Assembly: GCF_024790395.1 (NCBI RefSeq)
Contig: NZ_JAJISC010000006.1
Location: forward strand, 238,129 to 302,128
DNA: 64,000 nucleotides
Origin: Halomonas dongshanensis
Lineage (GTDB): Bacteria > Pseudomonadota > Gammaproteobacteria > Pseudomonadales > Halomonadaceae
Reading direction: 5' to 3'
A model generated the notes under the pieces. It worked only from the letters and a program-made list of their open reading frames with translations. It ran no database searches and was not told the origin of the DNA. The number at the start of each line of letters is the position of its first letter. Position 1 is the stretch's first letter. Of this stretch, positions 45,030 to 53,870 are shown one piece after another. The position numbers were made by a program, and so were the translations under genes.

Positions 45030-45722
45030 TCAAAGCATCAAATTCCCCTCCCGCACATCCAGCTCCTCCAAACGCTGCTTTAATAACCCCGGAAAGCGGG
45101 CATACCACGTTTGGTTGAGCGGCGAGGGGTGGGGGAGTGGGTAGAGCGTGAAGGTTTGCTCCTTGCCTTGGTCGTCTTCCAGAGTGACGTCGATATGGCT
45201 TTCGAAGCGGTCGTCGCGCTTCCAGAATGCTTCAAGGCGGTCGCGCTCCTCTTTTGGGCGATCGATGCCGAACCATAGAAAGGCTTCGCGTCCGAGAGTA
45301 ATCAGTGTGCGGCCCTCCCAGTGTGAGATCAGGACCTCGTTCATCAGCCCATGAAAGCGGCGTTTGACCTTCATTGACCACGCCTTGTTGCCTATGGGCT
45401 TATAGGGCACGGTGTTGATCCAGAAAAAGTGCTCGCCTACCGCTTTCGATGCTTCGAAGTCTGGCATCTCTTCGCCGTAAAGGTGTTGGTAGAGCGCTTT
45501 GCGTACCAATTGGCCGCCTGCACCGATGAAAGGCTCGCCCCAGCGTACTTCGTCGCGGCCTGGGTCGCGGCCAAAAAAGCCAACGCGCACGTTGCGGCGC
45601 CCAAGCCCGATGATGGGGGTAAGCGGGTCGCGCTCGAAGCGTGCGTAGATCTCGACATCGATGCCGTCGGTTTCGGCGGCAAGCTCTCTGAAGCGTGTGG
45701 CTTGCGTTGGCGTCAGTGCCAT
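45030..45722 (-). CDS. uracil-DNA glycosylase family protein
   Basis: A 230-residue protein with the UDG superfamily layout: the first active-site region reads VGFFGRDPGRDEVRWGEPFIGAGGQ, and the second is LPHPSPLNQTWYARFP. The middle has INTVPYKPIGNKAWS. It contains no cysteines, so it lacks the iron-sulfur cluster of family 4 enzymes, and the exact family and substrate (uracil or other damaged bases) are unclear. I chose the ATG at 45722 (MALTPTQ); the longer open frame runs into the neighbour. It lies 35 bp downstream of the phosphatidylcholine synthase gene on the same strand. Confidence 0.8.
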   Translation of the reverse strand: MALTPTQATRFRELAAETDGIDVEIYARFERDPLTPIIGLGRRNVRVGFFGRDPGRDEVRWGEPFIGAGGQLVRKALYQHLYGEEMPDFEASKAVGEHFFWINTVPYKPIGNKAWSMKVKRRFHGLMNEVLISHWEGRTLITLGREAFLWFGIDRPKEERDRLEAFWKRDDRFESHIDVTLEDDQGKEQTFTLYPLPHPSPLNQTWYARFPGLLKQRLEELDVREGNLML

Positions 45723-45757
45723 CGTCTTGCTCCTTCGTCCATGAATATCGCTACCTG

Positions 45758-46483
45758 TTAGGCGAACCACTCCTGTGCCGAGCGCCATAGGCACATGCCC
45801 GCAAAATAGGCCGTGGTAAGGCCCCAGCCCCACAGCGCCCAGGTAGCATGCGCTGATGTTGAGAGTAGCAGTGCGGTAACGCAGACGCACCACAGCAAGG
45901 TGACGGCGATATTGAGCGGCATGAAGCGGCGCACGCGAAACGGATGGAGAAACTTCATCTTGGTAACGGTGAGCAGGGCCAGAACGACGATAGACGCGGC
46001 GGTGACCCAGGGGGAGAGATCGAGCAGATAGAAGTAAGCGGCGGCAATGTTCCAGGCGGCGGGAAAGCCGACGAAGTAGTTATCTTGGCTTTTCATGTCG
46101 ACATTACAAAAGCAGAACATCGACGAGAGCAGAATGACGAAGACCGCAGGCAGGGCTAGGTAAGGCGGCAGTGGAACGAAGAAGTAGATGAACAGGGCGG
46201 GAATGAAGGCCCAGGTTAGGTAGTCGATGACCATGTCCAGGGTCGATCCATCGAAGTGAGGCAGGACGGTCTTGACCTCGTACTTGCGCGCCAGGGTGCC
46301 GTCGAAGCCGTCCACCATCATTGCTGCACCGAGCCACAGTAGGCAGGCCACTGGGTTGGTATCGATCAGCGCGAGCAGTGCCATGGTACCGAGCAGCACG
46401 CCGCTGGCGGTCAGGGCGTGCACGCTCCAGGCCTTGTATTTCAGGTGGCGCGCAGGCGCGGGCGAAGAGAGAGATTGAGACAC
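45758..46483 (-). CDS. pcs: phosphatidylcholine synthase (CDP-diacylglycerol--choline)
   Basis: This 241-residue membrane enzyme condenses choline with CDP-diacylglycerol to make phosphatidylcholine. Its modified CDP-alcohol phosphotransferase motif, DG-x2-AR-x12-G-x3-D-x3-D, is complete (DGTLAR ... GSTLDMVID, from about residue 60), which is the Pcs spacing rather than the usual x8. About eight helices are predicted. The length matches bacterial Pcs proteins. It should act in the inner membrane and depends on choline supply from outside or from betaine-related metabolism, which is plausible in a halophile. The downstream gene is the UDG relative. Confidence 0.9.
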   Translation of the reverse strand: MSQSLSSPAPARHLKYKAWSVHALTASGVLLGTMALLALIDTNPVACLLWLGAAMMVDGFDGTLARKYEVKTVLPHFDGSTLDMVIDYLTWAFIPALFIYFFVPLPPYLALPAVFVILLSSMFCFCNVDMKSQDNYFVGFPAAWNIAAAYFYLLDLSPWVTAASIVVLALLTVTKMKFLHPFRVRRFMPLNIAVTLLWCVCVTALLLSTSAHATWALWGWGLTTAYFAGMCLWRSAQEWFA

Positions 46484-46728
46484 ATAGCCCCCTGTGGGAA
46501 CGCCGTGTCCCCGTTCGTGTAGTGAGAATGAAACGCTAACGCCACCCTACTACAAGCGGGTTTTGTAAGTATACGAAGAGCGTTGGGCGTGTATGTAGTA
46601 GCTCAGCCTATAAAGCACAAAGCCCGACGCGGTAGAATGTAAGTGATGCGTGCGCGGTGTCGGGTGCTGGTTATACTGAACACTACCCGCTCGATGCTGC
46701 CTCAACCGATGACTTGCAAGGAGCCGAT

Positions 46729-47256
46729 ATGCCGTTACTCGATAGCTTTACCGTGGATCACACCATCATGAACGCCCCAGCGGTTCGCGTCGCCAAGACG
46801 ATGAACTCGCCCTCTGGCGATATCATCACCGTGTTCGATCTGCGCTTCAACAAGCCCAACGTCGACATGATGGGGGAAAAGGGCATTCATACCCTTGAGC
46901 ACCTGTTTGCCGGATTCATGCGTAATCATCTCAACGGCAACGGTGTCGAGATCATCGATATCTCGCCGATGGGCTGCCGTACCGGTTTTTACATGAGCCT
47001 TTTGGGCGCCCCTTCTGAAGAGCGAGTGAGCGACGCCTGGCTTGCCTCGATGCACGACGTGCTCAAACTCAACCGCATGGATGAGATTCCCGAGCTCAAC
47101 GAATACCAGTGCGGCACCTTCGTTATGCACTCGCTCGATGACGCCAAGAGCATTGCCCAAAACATCATCGACCAGGGCATCGGCGTGAACAAAAATGCCG
47201 ACATCGCCCTAAGCTCGGAGCGTCTAGCTGAGCTTGGTAACGATGTGAAGTCGTAG
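46729..47256 (+). CDS. luxS: S-ribosylhomocysteine lyase LuxS
   Basis: LuxS splits S-ribosylhomocysteine to homocysteine and DPD, the precursor of autoinducer-2, in the activated methyl cycle. The 175-residue protein has the zinc ligands His54 and His58 in [10 protein letters not shown] and Cys128 in [10 protein letters not shown], and the catalytic cysteine in [13 protein letters not shown]. The ATG at 46729 is preceded by AAGGAG and replaces a longer frame start at 46657. Upstream 245 bp hold no recognisable riboswitch. A terminator at 47285-47318 follows. Confidence 0.95.
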   Translation: MPLLDSFTVDHTIMNAPAVRVAKTMNSPSGDIITVFDLRFNKPNVDMMGEKGIHTLEHLFAGFMRNHLNGNGVEIIDISPMGCRTGFYMSLLGAPSEERVSDAWLASMHDVLKLNRMDEIPELNEYQCGTFVMHSLDDAKSIAQNIIDQGIGVNKNADIALSSERLAELGNDVKS

Positions 47257-47284
47257 CGCCATAGCGTGAAAATGCTTGGCCAAG

Positions 47285-47318
47285 CGCCTCATCCTCGCTG
47301 CGAGGGTGAGGCGTTTTT
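47285..47318 (+). terminator. intrinsic terminator of luxS overlapping the convergent toxin gene end
   Basis: CGCCTCATCCTCG at 47285-47297 pairs with CGAGGGTGAGGCG at 47301-47313 (one G-U pair) and five Ts follow. The last codons of the minus-strand toxin gene lie within this stem. Confidence 0.8.
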
Positions 47319-47600
47319 CTGTTTGAGGTCGCGATAAAAATTTTCGTGTGAGCCCAGTGCCATCAGTTCGAGCACGAAAGCCCCATCGTCAACGCTATAG
47401 CCCAGTAGCGTGAGCTGTTTATTCATCTTGAATTTATACACTCGCAAAAAGGCGAGATATCCCTTCTTCTTCTCGCCCAAGTAGGGTTCTGCCATCAGCT
47501 CTCGCACCGCTTTATCCAGATCTTTTTTTTGGTTTGGCTTGAGCTTTTTTACTGCTTTTTTGAACGTTGGCGTTTGTAAGACGCGCAGTGTTTCAGTCAA
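47289..47600 (-). CDS. RelE/ParE-family type II toxin
   Basis: A 103-residue basic protein with a RelE-like fold: TPTFKKAVKKLKPNQKKDLD at the start, YLAFLRVYKFKMNKQLTLLG in the middle and GSHENFYRDLK at the end. Such toxins cleave mRNA at the ribosome or inhibit gyrase. It overlaps the end of the antitoxin gene by 8 bp, the normal order (antitoxin first). The last three codons lie in the luxS terminator. Whether the toxin is active is unknown. Confidence 0.85.
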   Translation of the reverse strand: MTETLRVLQTPTFKKAVKKLKPNQKKDLDKAVRELMAEPYLGEKKKGYLAFLRVYKFKMNKQLTLLGYSVDDGAFVLELMALGSHENFYRDLKQKNASPSQRG

Positions 47601-47814
47601 AGTCGTACGCCTCTAGCTTCCCTGCGTCTCGCTCTGCCTGCGCAATAATGGCCTGCCGCACGAACTCGTAGGGCAGATCGGGGTTGTCTTCCATCATCTC
47701 GCCAATTCTTGCCCAGTGCTCGATCTGTTTGGGCGGAGTACGGTTTAGTGCTTTGGCAATGATGGTGGCTTTCTCGACGAGGGCTTGATCAAGGCGAACG
47801 CTGTGTGTAGCCAT
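47593..47814 (-). CDS. ParD-like antitoxin
   Basis: A 73-residue protein that begins with a ribbon-helix-helix-like segment (HSVRLDQALVEKATIIAKAL NRT) and continues QIEHWARIGEMMEDNPDLPY, matching the ParD-like antitoxin family. It precedes and overlaps the toxin gene and should repress their promoter and neutralise the toxin. The 96 bp between it and the MocR pseudogene presumably hold the promoter. Confidence 0.82.
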   Translation of the reverse strand: MATHSVRLDQALVEKATIIAKALNRTPPKQIEHWARIGEMMEDNPDLPYEFVRQAIIAQAERDAGKLEAYDFD

Positions 47815-47910
47815 TGCTATCTCCTACCAATCAATTTTTATAAAGTGTAGTAAGTTGCCACAAAGGATGCAAAGCGCAACGATGCTCGCATGCGAGGCAT
47901 CCCATCCGCT

Positions 47911-49408
47911 TTAGCGTGCCAGCCATGCCTGCGCCAGCCAGCCGCCCGCGCGCGCTATTTCTGCCTCGGTAGCACCTGCGTAGCCCAGCACTAAGCCCGG
48001 GCGTGGGGCCGAGCCCAAGTAATAGCGCGAAAGTGGAGAGAGCGTGATACCTACGTTGGCGGCTTCATCAATGAGTGTCGCTTCCAGTTGCAGGCTTTCT
48101 AGCTCGGCGACAAGGTGCATGGTGCATGCCCGCGTGGCCTGATGAGAGCCTGAGGCCAGCCTCGACGGCGGGAGCCAGTGCGAGACGCAGGCAGGCTTGA
48201 CGTTGGCGATAGTGCGTACGCATTCGTGCAATGTGACGTGAAAAATCCCCTTTGGTGATGAACTCGGCCACTGCGGCTTGCAAGGGGTAGTGGCCTTCGC
48301 GATGCAGCCTTGCGTGCGCCAACCGAAACGTATCCGCCATGGCGGTGGGCAGCACGAGATAGCCCAGGCGAAGGCCAGGGTAGAGTACTTTGCTGAAGGT
48401 ACCCACATAGATCACCCGGCCATCGGTCGAGAGGCCTTGGAGCGATGGGGCGGGAGGGATGTCGTAGCGGAACTCGCTATCGTAGTCGTCTTCGATTAGC
48501 CAGGCGTTCTGCGTGCTAGCCTGTTCCAGCAAGGCAAGACGACGAGGCAGTGGCATCGTTACCCCGCTTGGATACTGGTGCGAGGGCGTTACGTAGATCA
48601 GCGCGGGTGAGGGAGCGTCAGCAGGTCGTAGCGCTGGATTCATGCCCTCGGCGTCTACCGGTACGGGAACCACGTTGAGGTTCGCTGCCATAAAGCTCGT
48701 TTGGGCGCCGCCGTAGCCGGGTTCTTCCATCCAAACGCTATCGCCGCTATCGGTCAGTAAGTGAGCGATAAGTTCGAACGCTTGCTGCGCACCCTGGGTG
48801 ATCACGATCTGTTCAGGACGACAGCGTACCGTGCGGGAAAGCGTCAGGTAGTCGCACAGCGCGCGCTTGAGCGCGGGCAGTCCACCTTGGGTTTGGTAGG
48901 TGAGCCAATCTTGATCGGCCTGGCGATAGTGGCGGCGCAGAAGCCTCTGCCACTGGTCATGGGGAAACAGATCGAGCCCCGGTACGCCAGGGGCGAAGGC
49001 CTGGTGGTGCGGGCTCAAGGTGCCGCAGCGATCCAGTAGCGCCAAGCCCCGATTCGAGTAGCGAGATGGCGTAGGTGTAATAGGCGTACTAGGAGCAGAA
49101 AACGTCGGTAGCTCAGCGATGAAAAGTCCGGCACCGGGTCTAGCGATGACGAGGCCTTCGGCGATCAAGCGCTCCGTTGCATTCAGTACCGTATTACGCC
49201 CCAGTGCCAGCCCGCTGGCGAGGCGTCGAGAGGCGGGCAGTCGGCTACCGGCAACGAGCTCACCGCGCTGAATCCAGTCGTACAGTAGCCTGTAGAGCTG
49301 CTGGCCGAGGGGCAGCGAAGCGTGGCGCGAAAGCCGCAGCGCCAACGCGTCGATTAGCCAATCGGTTGGTACTGCATGGCTAGGCACTGGTTCCCTCTTT
49401 ATTGGCAA
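47911..49408 (-). pseudogene. MocR/PdxR-type GntR regulator broken by a 7-bp duplication
   Basis: The 5' frame gives 446 residues (48068-49408) with a winged helix (RLPASRRLASGLALGRNTVL) and an aminotransferase domain with the PLP lysine in GTFSKVLYPGLRLGY. It then leaves the conserved sequence. Another frame continues with HLVAELESLQLEATLIDEAA and ends at 47911, a normal MocR C-terminus. The break coincides with a tandem duplication of GGTGCAT at 48114-48127; without one copy the reading GHAGMHLVAEL is restored and the protein would be 496 residues. The truncated product lacks the last 90 or so residues. It is divergent to the GNAT and rhodanese genes, probable targets. Confidence 0.88.
48114..48127. 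repeat. 7-bp tandem duplication inside the MocR gene
   Basis: GGTGCAT occurs twice without spacing (48114-48120 and 48121-48127). It is the exact cause of the reading-frame break in the regulator gene: removal of either copy restores one continuous frame. Confidence 0.9.
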
Positions 49409-49495
49409 AATTGGCTCTTATGTCGGGGCCACTATAGCGCGAGACTTGAGCGTCCAACAGCCATCTTCAACAGCCATGTTCCAAGGAGAGCGACG

Positions 49496-49939
49496 ATGAA
49501 CGTGAGAGCCGCCACGCTGCAAGATCTAGACCCTTTGACCCGCCTGCTGGACGCCTACCGCCAGTTCTACCGCCAACCAAGTGATCTGGAAGCGGCGCGG
49601 TATTTTCTAGAGCAGCGCTTCGGGCTAGGGGATTCGTTCATTCTGGTCGCTGAAAACGCGGCAGGGGAGATGGCGGGCTTCGTACAGCTTTTCCCAGGGC
49701 TTTCCACCGTAGGACTCAATACGCGCTGGACATTGAACGATCTTTTCGTTGCCACCGAAGCGCGTGGTCAAGGCGCTGGTCGCGCGCTAATGAAGGCAGC
49801 CGTGACGCTCGCTCAAGAGCATGGCGTGGCGCGTCTTGTGCTTATGACCCAGGTCGACAATGCGCTTGCCCAGGGCCTTTATGCGTCTCTCGGCTGGCAG
49901 CGCAACCGCGAATTCTATAGTTATCAGCTAACACCCTAA
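49496..49939 (+). CDS. GNAT-family N-acetyltransferase
   Basis: A 147-residue acetyltransferase with the acetyl-CoA-binding signature LFVATEARGQGAGRALMKAA and the late strand LVLMTQVDNALAQGLYASLG. I chose the ATG at 49496, with AAGGAGAG upstream, over a frame start inside the divergent regulator gene. The substrate is unknown. It is followed 9 bp later by a rhodanese gene and is divergent to the broken MocR gene; MocR-GNAT-rhodanese neighbourhoods are frequent in gammaproteobacteria, which suggests common control. Confidence 0.88.
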   Translation: MNVRAATLQDLDPLTRLLDAYRQFYRQPSDLEAARYFLEQRFGLGDSFILVAENAAGEMAGFVQLFPGLSTVGLNTRWTLNDLFVATEARGQGAGRALMKAAVTLAQEHGVARLVLMTQVDNALAQGLYASLGWQRNREFYSYQLTP

Positions 49940-49948
49940 GGAGATCAC

Positions 49949-50395
49949 ATGAGTACATCATCCAGCGTGCTGGCATTCCCCCCTGCCGCGCCAGAGGCCA
50001 TGGCCCAGGCGATGTTCGATAAGCTGAGTTATCACACTGATGCTTGGGATCTGGCGCAGGACCTAGCCAATGGCATCGATGGCATCACCGTGATCGATAC
50101 GCGCAGTGCCGATCACTACAGCGCTGGGCACATTCCAGGCGCGCTGAGCTTGCCGCATCGAGAGATGACGCCAGAGCGGCTCGAAACCCTCGACCCCGCG
50201 CAGGTCTACGTTACCTACTGTGATGGTATCGGTTGCAACGGCTCAACCAAAGGCGCGTGGAAGCTGGCGAGTGCTGGCTTCAAAGTGAAAGAGCTGCTGG
50301 GCGGACTGGATTTCTGGCGCCGCGATGGCCATCCCGTACATTCAGGGGAGGCGCGCGGAGCCATGACAAGCGCCGCACCGGGGTGCGGTTGCTGA
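49949..50395 (+). CDS. rhodanese-like sulfurtransferase domain protein
   Basis: A 148-residue single rhodanese domain: VIDTRSADHYSAGHIPGALS, then the active-site loop with the catalytic cysteine in VTYCDGIGCNGSTKGAWKLA, and GGLDFWRRDGHPV. The C-terminus ends in PGCGC, an extra cysteine cluster that could act in sulfur relay or bind metal. It likely transfers sulfane sulfur or detoxifies cyanide; no physiological partner is evident. It is co-transcribed with the GNAT gene. Confidence 0.88.
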   Translation: MSTSSSVLAFPPAAPEAMAQAMFDKLSYHTDAWDLAQDLANGIDGITVIDTRSADHYSAGHIPGALSLPHREMTPERLETLDPAQVYVTYCDGIGCNGSTKGAWKLASAGFKVKELLGGLDFWRRDGHPVHSGEARGAMTSAAPGCGC

Positions 50396-50441
50396 TCACT
50401 GTGGCGCGGGATTAGGCCCGGCATGCCGGGCCACTTGCGGA

Positions 50442-51027
<586 letters not shown>

Positions 51028-51028
51028 G

Positions 51029-51167
51029 TTCTCTTTCATCCGGACTATCACCGTCGGCTTCGGAGTCGCACCGAATCTGCTGACCTCCAGAACCCTGGAG
51101 CGCTCGCGGGCTTGGGCACTGTTGCGCCATCACCGCCGGTGGGGACTTTCACCCCGCCCTGAGAACG
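51029..51167 (-). ncRNA. FMN riboswitch (RFN element) controlling ribH
   Basis: On the minus strand the conserved RFN landmarks are in order: TCTCAGGGCGGGGTGAAAGT at the 5' end, CCCCACCGGCGGT, then AGCAGATTCGGTG and GACGGTGATAGTCCGGATG at the 3' end. This is the FMN aptamer. Binding of FMN should lower ribH expression. Confidence 0.93.
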
Positions 51168-51218
51168 TGCCCGCCACTTGGGCGGGCGACGAAAGTGTAC
51201 CGCTAATGAGGTGGCGCG

Positions 51219-52466
51219 TCAGCCAATCCAGGGGGGAGTGATCACATTGGACGGTTGGCGTTGCATGATAATCTCGCCGTGTCGCACCGACAGCTGCACT
51301 TCGCCCTGGCGGCGCAGTACGCTGTAGTCGTCTTCGCCATCGAGCAGATTGAAGCTTGCAGGTTTGCCCACTTCGATACCGTAGCGCTCTTCGATGTTGA
51401 GGGTGCGGGCGCTGTTATCGGTCACTAGGCTAAGTGCTTTGCTGAAATCTTTGTACCCCATCATCTGGCAGATATGCAGGCCGAAATCCAGCGTTCTCAA
51501 GAGCTTGCCGTTACCCAGCGAATACCAGGGGTCGAAGATCGAATCTTCGGCAAAGCAGACATTGATACCCGCAGCATTAAGTTCCTTCACCCGGGTGACG
51601 CCGCGGCGCTTGGGATAGGTATCGAAGCGCCCCTGCAGGTGGATACTTTCGGTCGGGCAGGAGATGAAGTTGATGCCTGAGCGCTTGAGCAGTAAGAACA
51701 GTTTGGAACAGTAGGCGTTGTCGTAGGAGTGCATCGCCACGGTGTGGCTGGCGGTGACGCGCGGTCCCAGATCATTGAACAACGCTTCTGCAGCCAGTAC
51801 TTCGAGAAAGCGTGAGTTGGGGTCGTCGATCTCATCGCAGTGTACGTCGACTAAGCGGTCGTACTTGATGGCAAGCTCGATCACTCGTTTCATCGAGGCC
51901 ACGCCCAACTCCCGGGTGTACTCGAAGTGGGGAATGCCGCCTACCACGTCGGCGCCGATCTCGAGCGCCTCCTCCATCAGCCTGTCGCCATTGGGATAGG
52001 AGAGTAGGCCATCTTGAGGAAAAGCCACGACCTGAATATCGATCTTATCCTTGAGCTCGTCACGTAGCGCGCACAGGGTTTTCAAGCCAACGAGGCTCGG
52101 GTCACTGGTATCGGCGTGGGTACGCACGAACTGCACGCCGTTGTTGACCAGCAGGTTGAGTGTTTTGTACACGCGCGTGCGAATGTCCGTTTCGGAGAGC
52201 ATCGGCTTGCGCTCGCCCCAGCGCTCGATCCCCTCGAATAGGGTACCGCTCTCGTTCCAGGCAGGCTCACCTGCGGTCAGCGCTGCATCTAGGTGGATGT
52301 GCGGTTCGATAAAGGGAGCACAGACGAGTTTGCCTTGGGCATCAATGCTGCCCTCGGGAGCGGGGAGACGCTGGTCTTGGGCGGTGATGGCACTAAAACG
52401 TCCTAACTCGACGTGTAGCTGGTACAGTTCGGGACGTTGGCGTAGGCGGGCATTGACGATATGCAT
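51219..52466 (-). CDS. codA: cytosine deaminase
   Basis: A 415-residue amidohydrolase that converts cytosine to uracil and ammonia. Metal-site motifs are EPHIHLDAAL (about residue 60), DVHCDEIDDP (about 205), ASHTVAMHSYD and CFAEDSIFDPWYSLG (about 310), the same set as in E. coli CodA (427 residues). The cytosine permease gene lies 65 bp upstream on the same strand. The uracil produced could enter pyrimidine salvage or a degradation route ending in beta-alanine. Confidence 0.9.
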   Translation of the reverse strand: MHIVNARLRQRPELYQLHVELGRFSAITAQDQRLPAPEGSIDAQGKLVCAPFIEPHIHLDAALTAGEPAWNESGTLFEGIERWGERKPMLSETDIRTRVYKTLNLLVNNGVQFVRTHADTSDPSLVGLKTLCALRDELKDKIDIQVVAFPQDGLLSYPNGDRLMEEALEIGADVVGGIPHFEYTRELGVASMKRVIELAIKYDRLVDVHCDEIDDPNSRFLEVLAAEALFNDLGPRVTASHTVAMHSYDNAYCSKLFLLLKRSGINFISCPTESIHLQGRFDTYPKRRGVTRVKELNAAGINVCFAEDSIFDPWYSLGNGKLLRTLDFGLHICQMMGYKDFSKALSLVTDNSARTLNIEERYGIEVGKPASFNLLDGEDDYSVLRRQGEVQLSVRHGEIIMQRQPSNVITPPWIG

Positions 52467-52531
52467 AAATCAGAAGCTCTTTCACGTGACGAAAGGCGTC
52501 CAGAAGACGCCGGATCGGCCCCAAGGCCGGT

Positions 52532-53785
52532 TCATAAAGGATAGGAAGCCCGAGTGGGGGTCGGATAAAAGCGCAGTAGGACACCATAGCTCGCTGCCGC
52601 AACGAGCACGCCGGTAACAGAGGGCAGTATGGGAGAAAAATAAGCCACGGCAGCGCCCAGCGCATAGGCACCCAAGCCACGCACATTAAAGTCAGGTAGG
52701 GGCGCGTCGGCCAGGGCGGGGTAGCGGCCTTTATGGCGCAGCCAAAAATCTGCCATGATCACCCCGCCCATGGGCGGAATGAAGGTGCCCAGCAAAACGA
52801 GAAATGGAATGAGGTAATTATACATACCGCCGATGGCAAGCACCGTGCCAATCGCAGCGCCACCCGCAGTCACCAGACGCCGCCGATCGGTGCGTAGCAA
52901 ATTGCAACCCGCTACGGCGAAGTTGTAAATGGTGTTGTCCTGGGTTGTCCAGATATTGAGAAAGAGCATCAGTACAGCTAACGAGACGAATCCCTGTGCC
53001 AGCAGTACATCGACGATGTCAGCTTGCTGGTAGATCATGCTGCCAAGGGCCCCGGTAAGTACCATTAGGCCGTTACCTACGAAAAAAGCGGCCAGTGTAG
53101 CGATGACGGCAATGCGCGGGGTACGTGCAAAGCGACTCCAGTTGGTTGCCTGCGTACCGCCGCTGATAAAAGTGCCGATGATCAACGTGATGGCGGCGGT
53201 CACGTTCATTTGTTCGCTGGGCGCTATCTGATTCAACCCAGCAATGCCGCGAACATCGATCAGTCCGGTAAAGAGGCTAATGAGGATGAAGAGCATCATC
53301 GCTGGTACGGCAAAGCGCGAAAGCCAGTCCATGCCGCGATAGCCAATCATCGCAGTGATACAAAAGCCGAAGCCAAAAAGCACCATTAAGGGGAATGTTA
53401 GCCATTCAGGCACCGCTGTGGTGCGTACGAGTACTAATGCGATGGTGGCCGTGCCCCAGGCGTACCAGCCGATCTGAGTAAAGCCCAAAAGCACATCTGA
53501 GAGGCGGCTGCCTTTCTCGCCAAAACAGAAGCGCCCCATGAGCACCGCATTGAGTCCGCTCTTGCAAGCGATATAGGCCAAGGCGGCGGCATAGGCGCCC
53601 AGTAGGAGGTTCCCTGCCGCGATGATCCAGAGCAGTTGGCTCAAAGAGAACGCCTGCCCTAGCGATCCGCCGGCCCACATGGTAGCGGTGAAAAAGGTAA
53701 ATCCCAGCAGTACGGCAGAAGTGGAGAGTAACCCTTTGCGCGCGTGCGCAGGCACTTCACTGAGCGGGTAATCGGAGGGGGCCAT
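52532..53785 (-). CDS. codB: cytosine permease (NCS1 family)
   Basis: A 417-residue inner-membrane protein with twelve predicted helices. NCS1 features are VLLGFTFFTATMWAGGSLGQ near the N-terminus, ACKSGLNAVLMGRFCFGEKG, and the late TFIPPMGGVIMADFWLRHKG. It imports cytosine with a cation. I chose the ATG at 53785, with AGGAG upstream, over a frame start 15 codons earlier. It precedes codA, so the two form a codBA operon. Confidence 0.9.
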   Translation of the reverse strand: MAPSDYPLSEVPAHARKGLLSTSAVLLGFTFFTATMWAGGSLGQAFSLSQLLWIIAAGNLLLGAYAAALAYIACKSGLNAVLMGRFCFGEKGSRLSDVLLGFTQIGWYAWGTATIALVLVRTTAVPEWLTFPLMVLFGFGFCITAMIGYRGMDWLSRFAVPAMMLFILISLFTGLIDVRGIAGLNQIAPSEQMNVTAAITLIIGTFISGGTQATNWSRFARTPRIAVIATLAAFFVGNGLMVLTGALGSMIYQQADIVDVLLAQGFVSLAVLMLFLNIWTTQDNTIYNFAVAGCNLLRTDRRRLVTAGGAAIGTVLAIGGMYNYLIPFLVLLGTFIPPMGGVIMADFWLRHKGRYPALADAPLPDFNVRGLGAYALGAAVAYFSPILPSVTGVLVAAASYGVLLRFYPTPTRASYPL

Positions 53786-53870
53786 AGGAAACTCCTGGAG
53801 GGGGAAAATATCGATCCCCTCCAGAAGCAAGTTTTACGCCAATATCGCGTGCATCACGACAGACGCGCCA

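Noticed and set aside
44500..45030. cas genes near the CRISPR array
   Set aside because: Neighbours are a MocR regulator and a uracil-DNA glycosylase relative; no Cas protein motif occurs in any frame nearby or elsewhere in the window.
46484..46728. SAH or SAM riboswitch upstream of luxS
   Set aside because: I looked for conserved cores of these riboswitches and found none; no stable long hairpin is evident.
47911..48408. Separate small gene of 165 codons
   Set aside because: Its second half is the missing C-terminus of the MocR regulator, and its first half is a shadow of the upstream frame; the 7-bp duplication explains the split.
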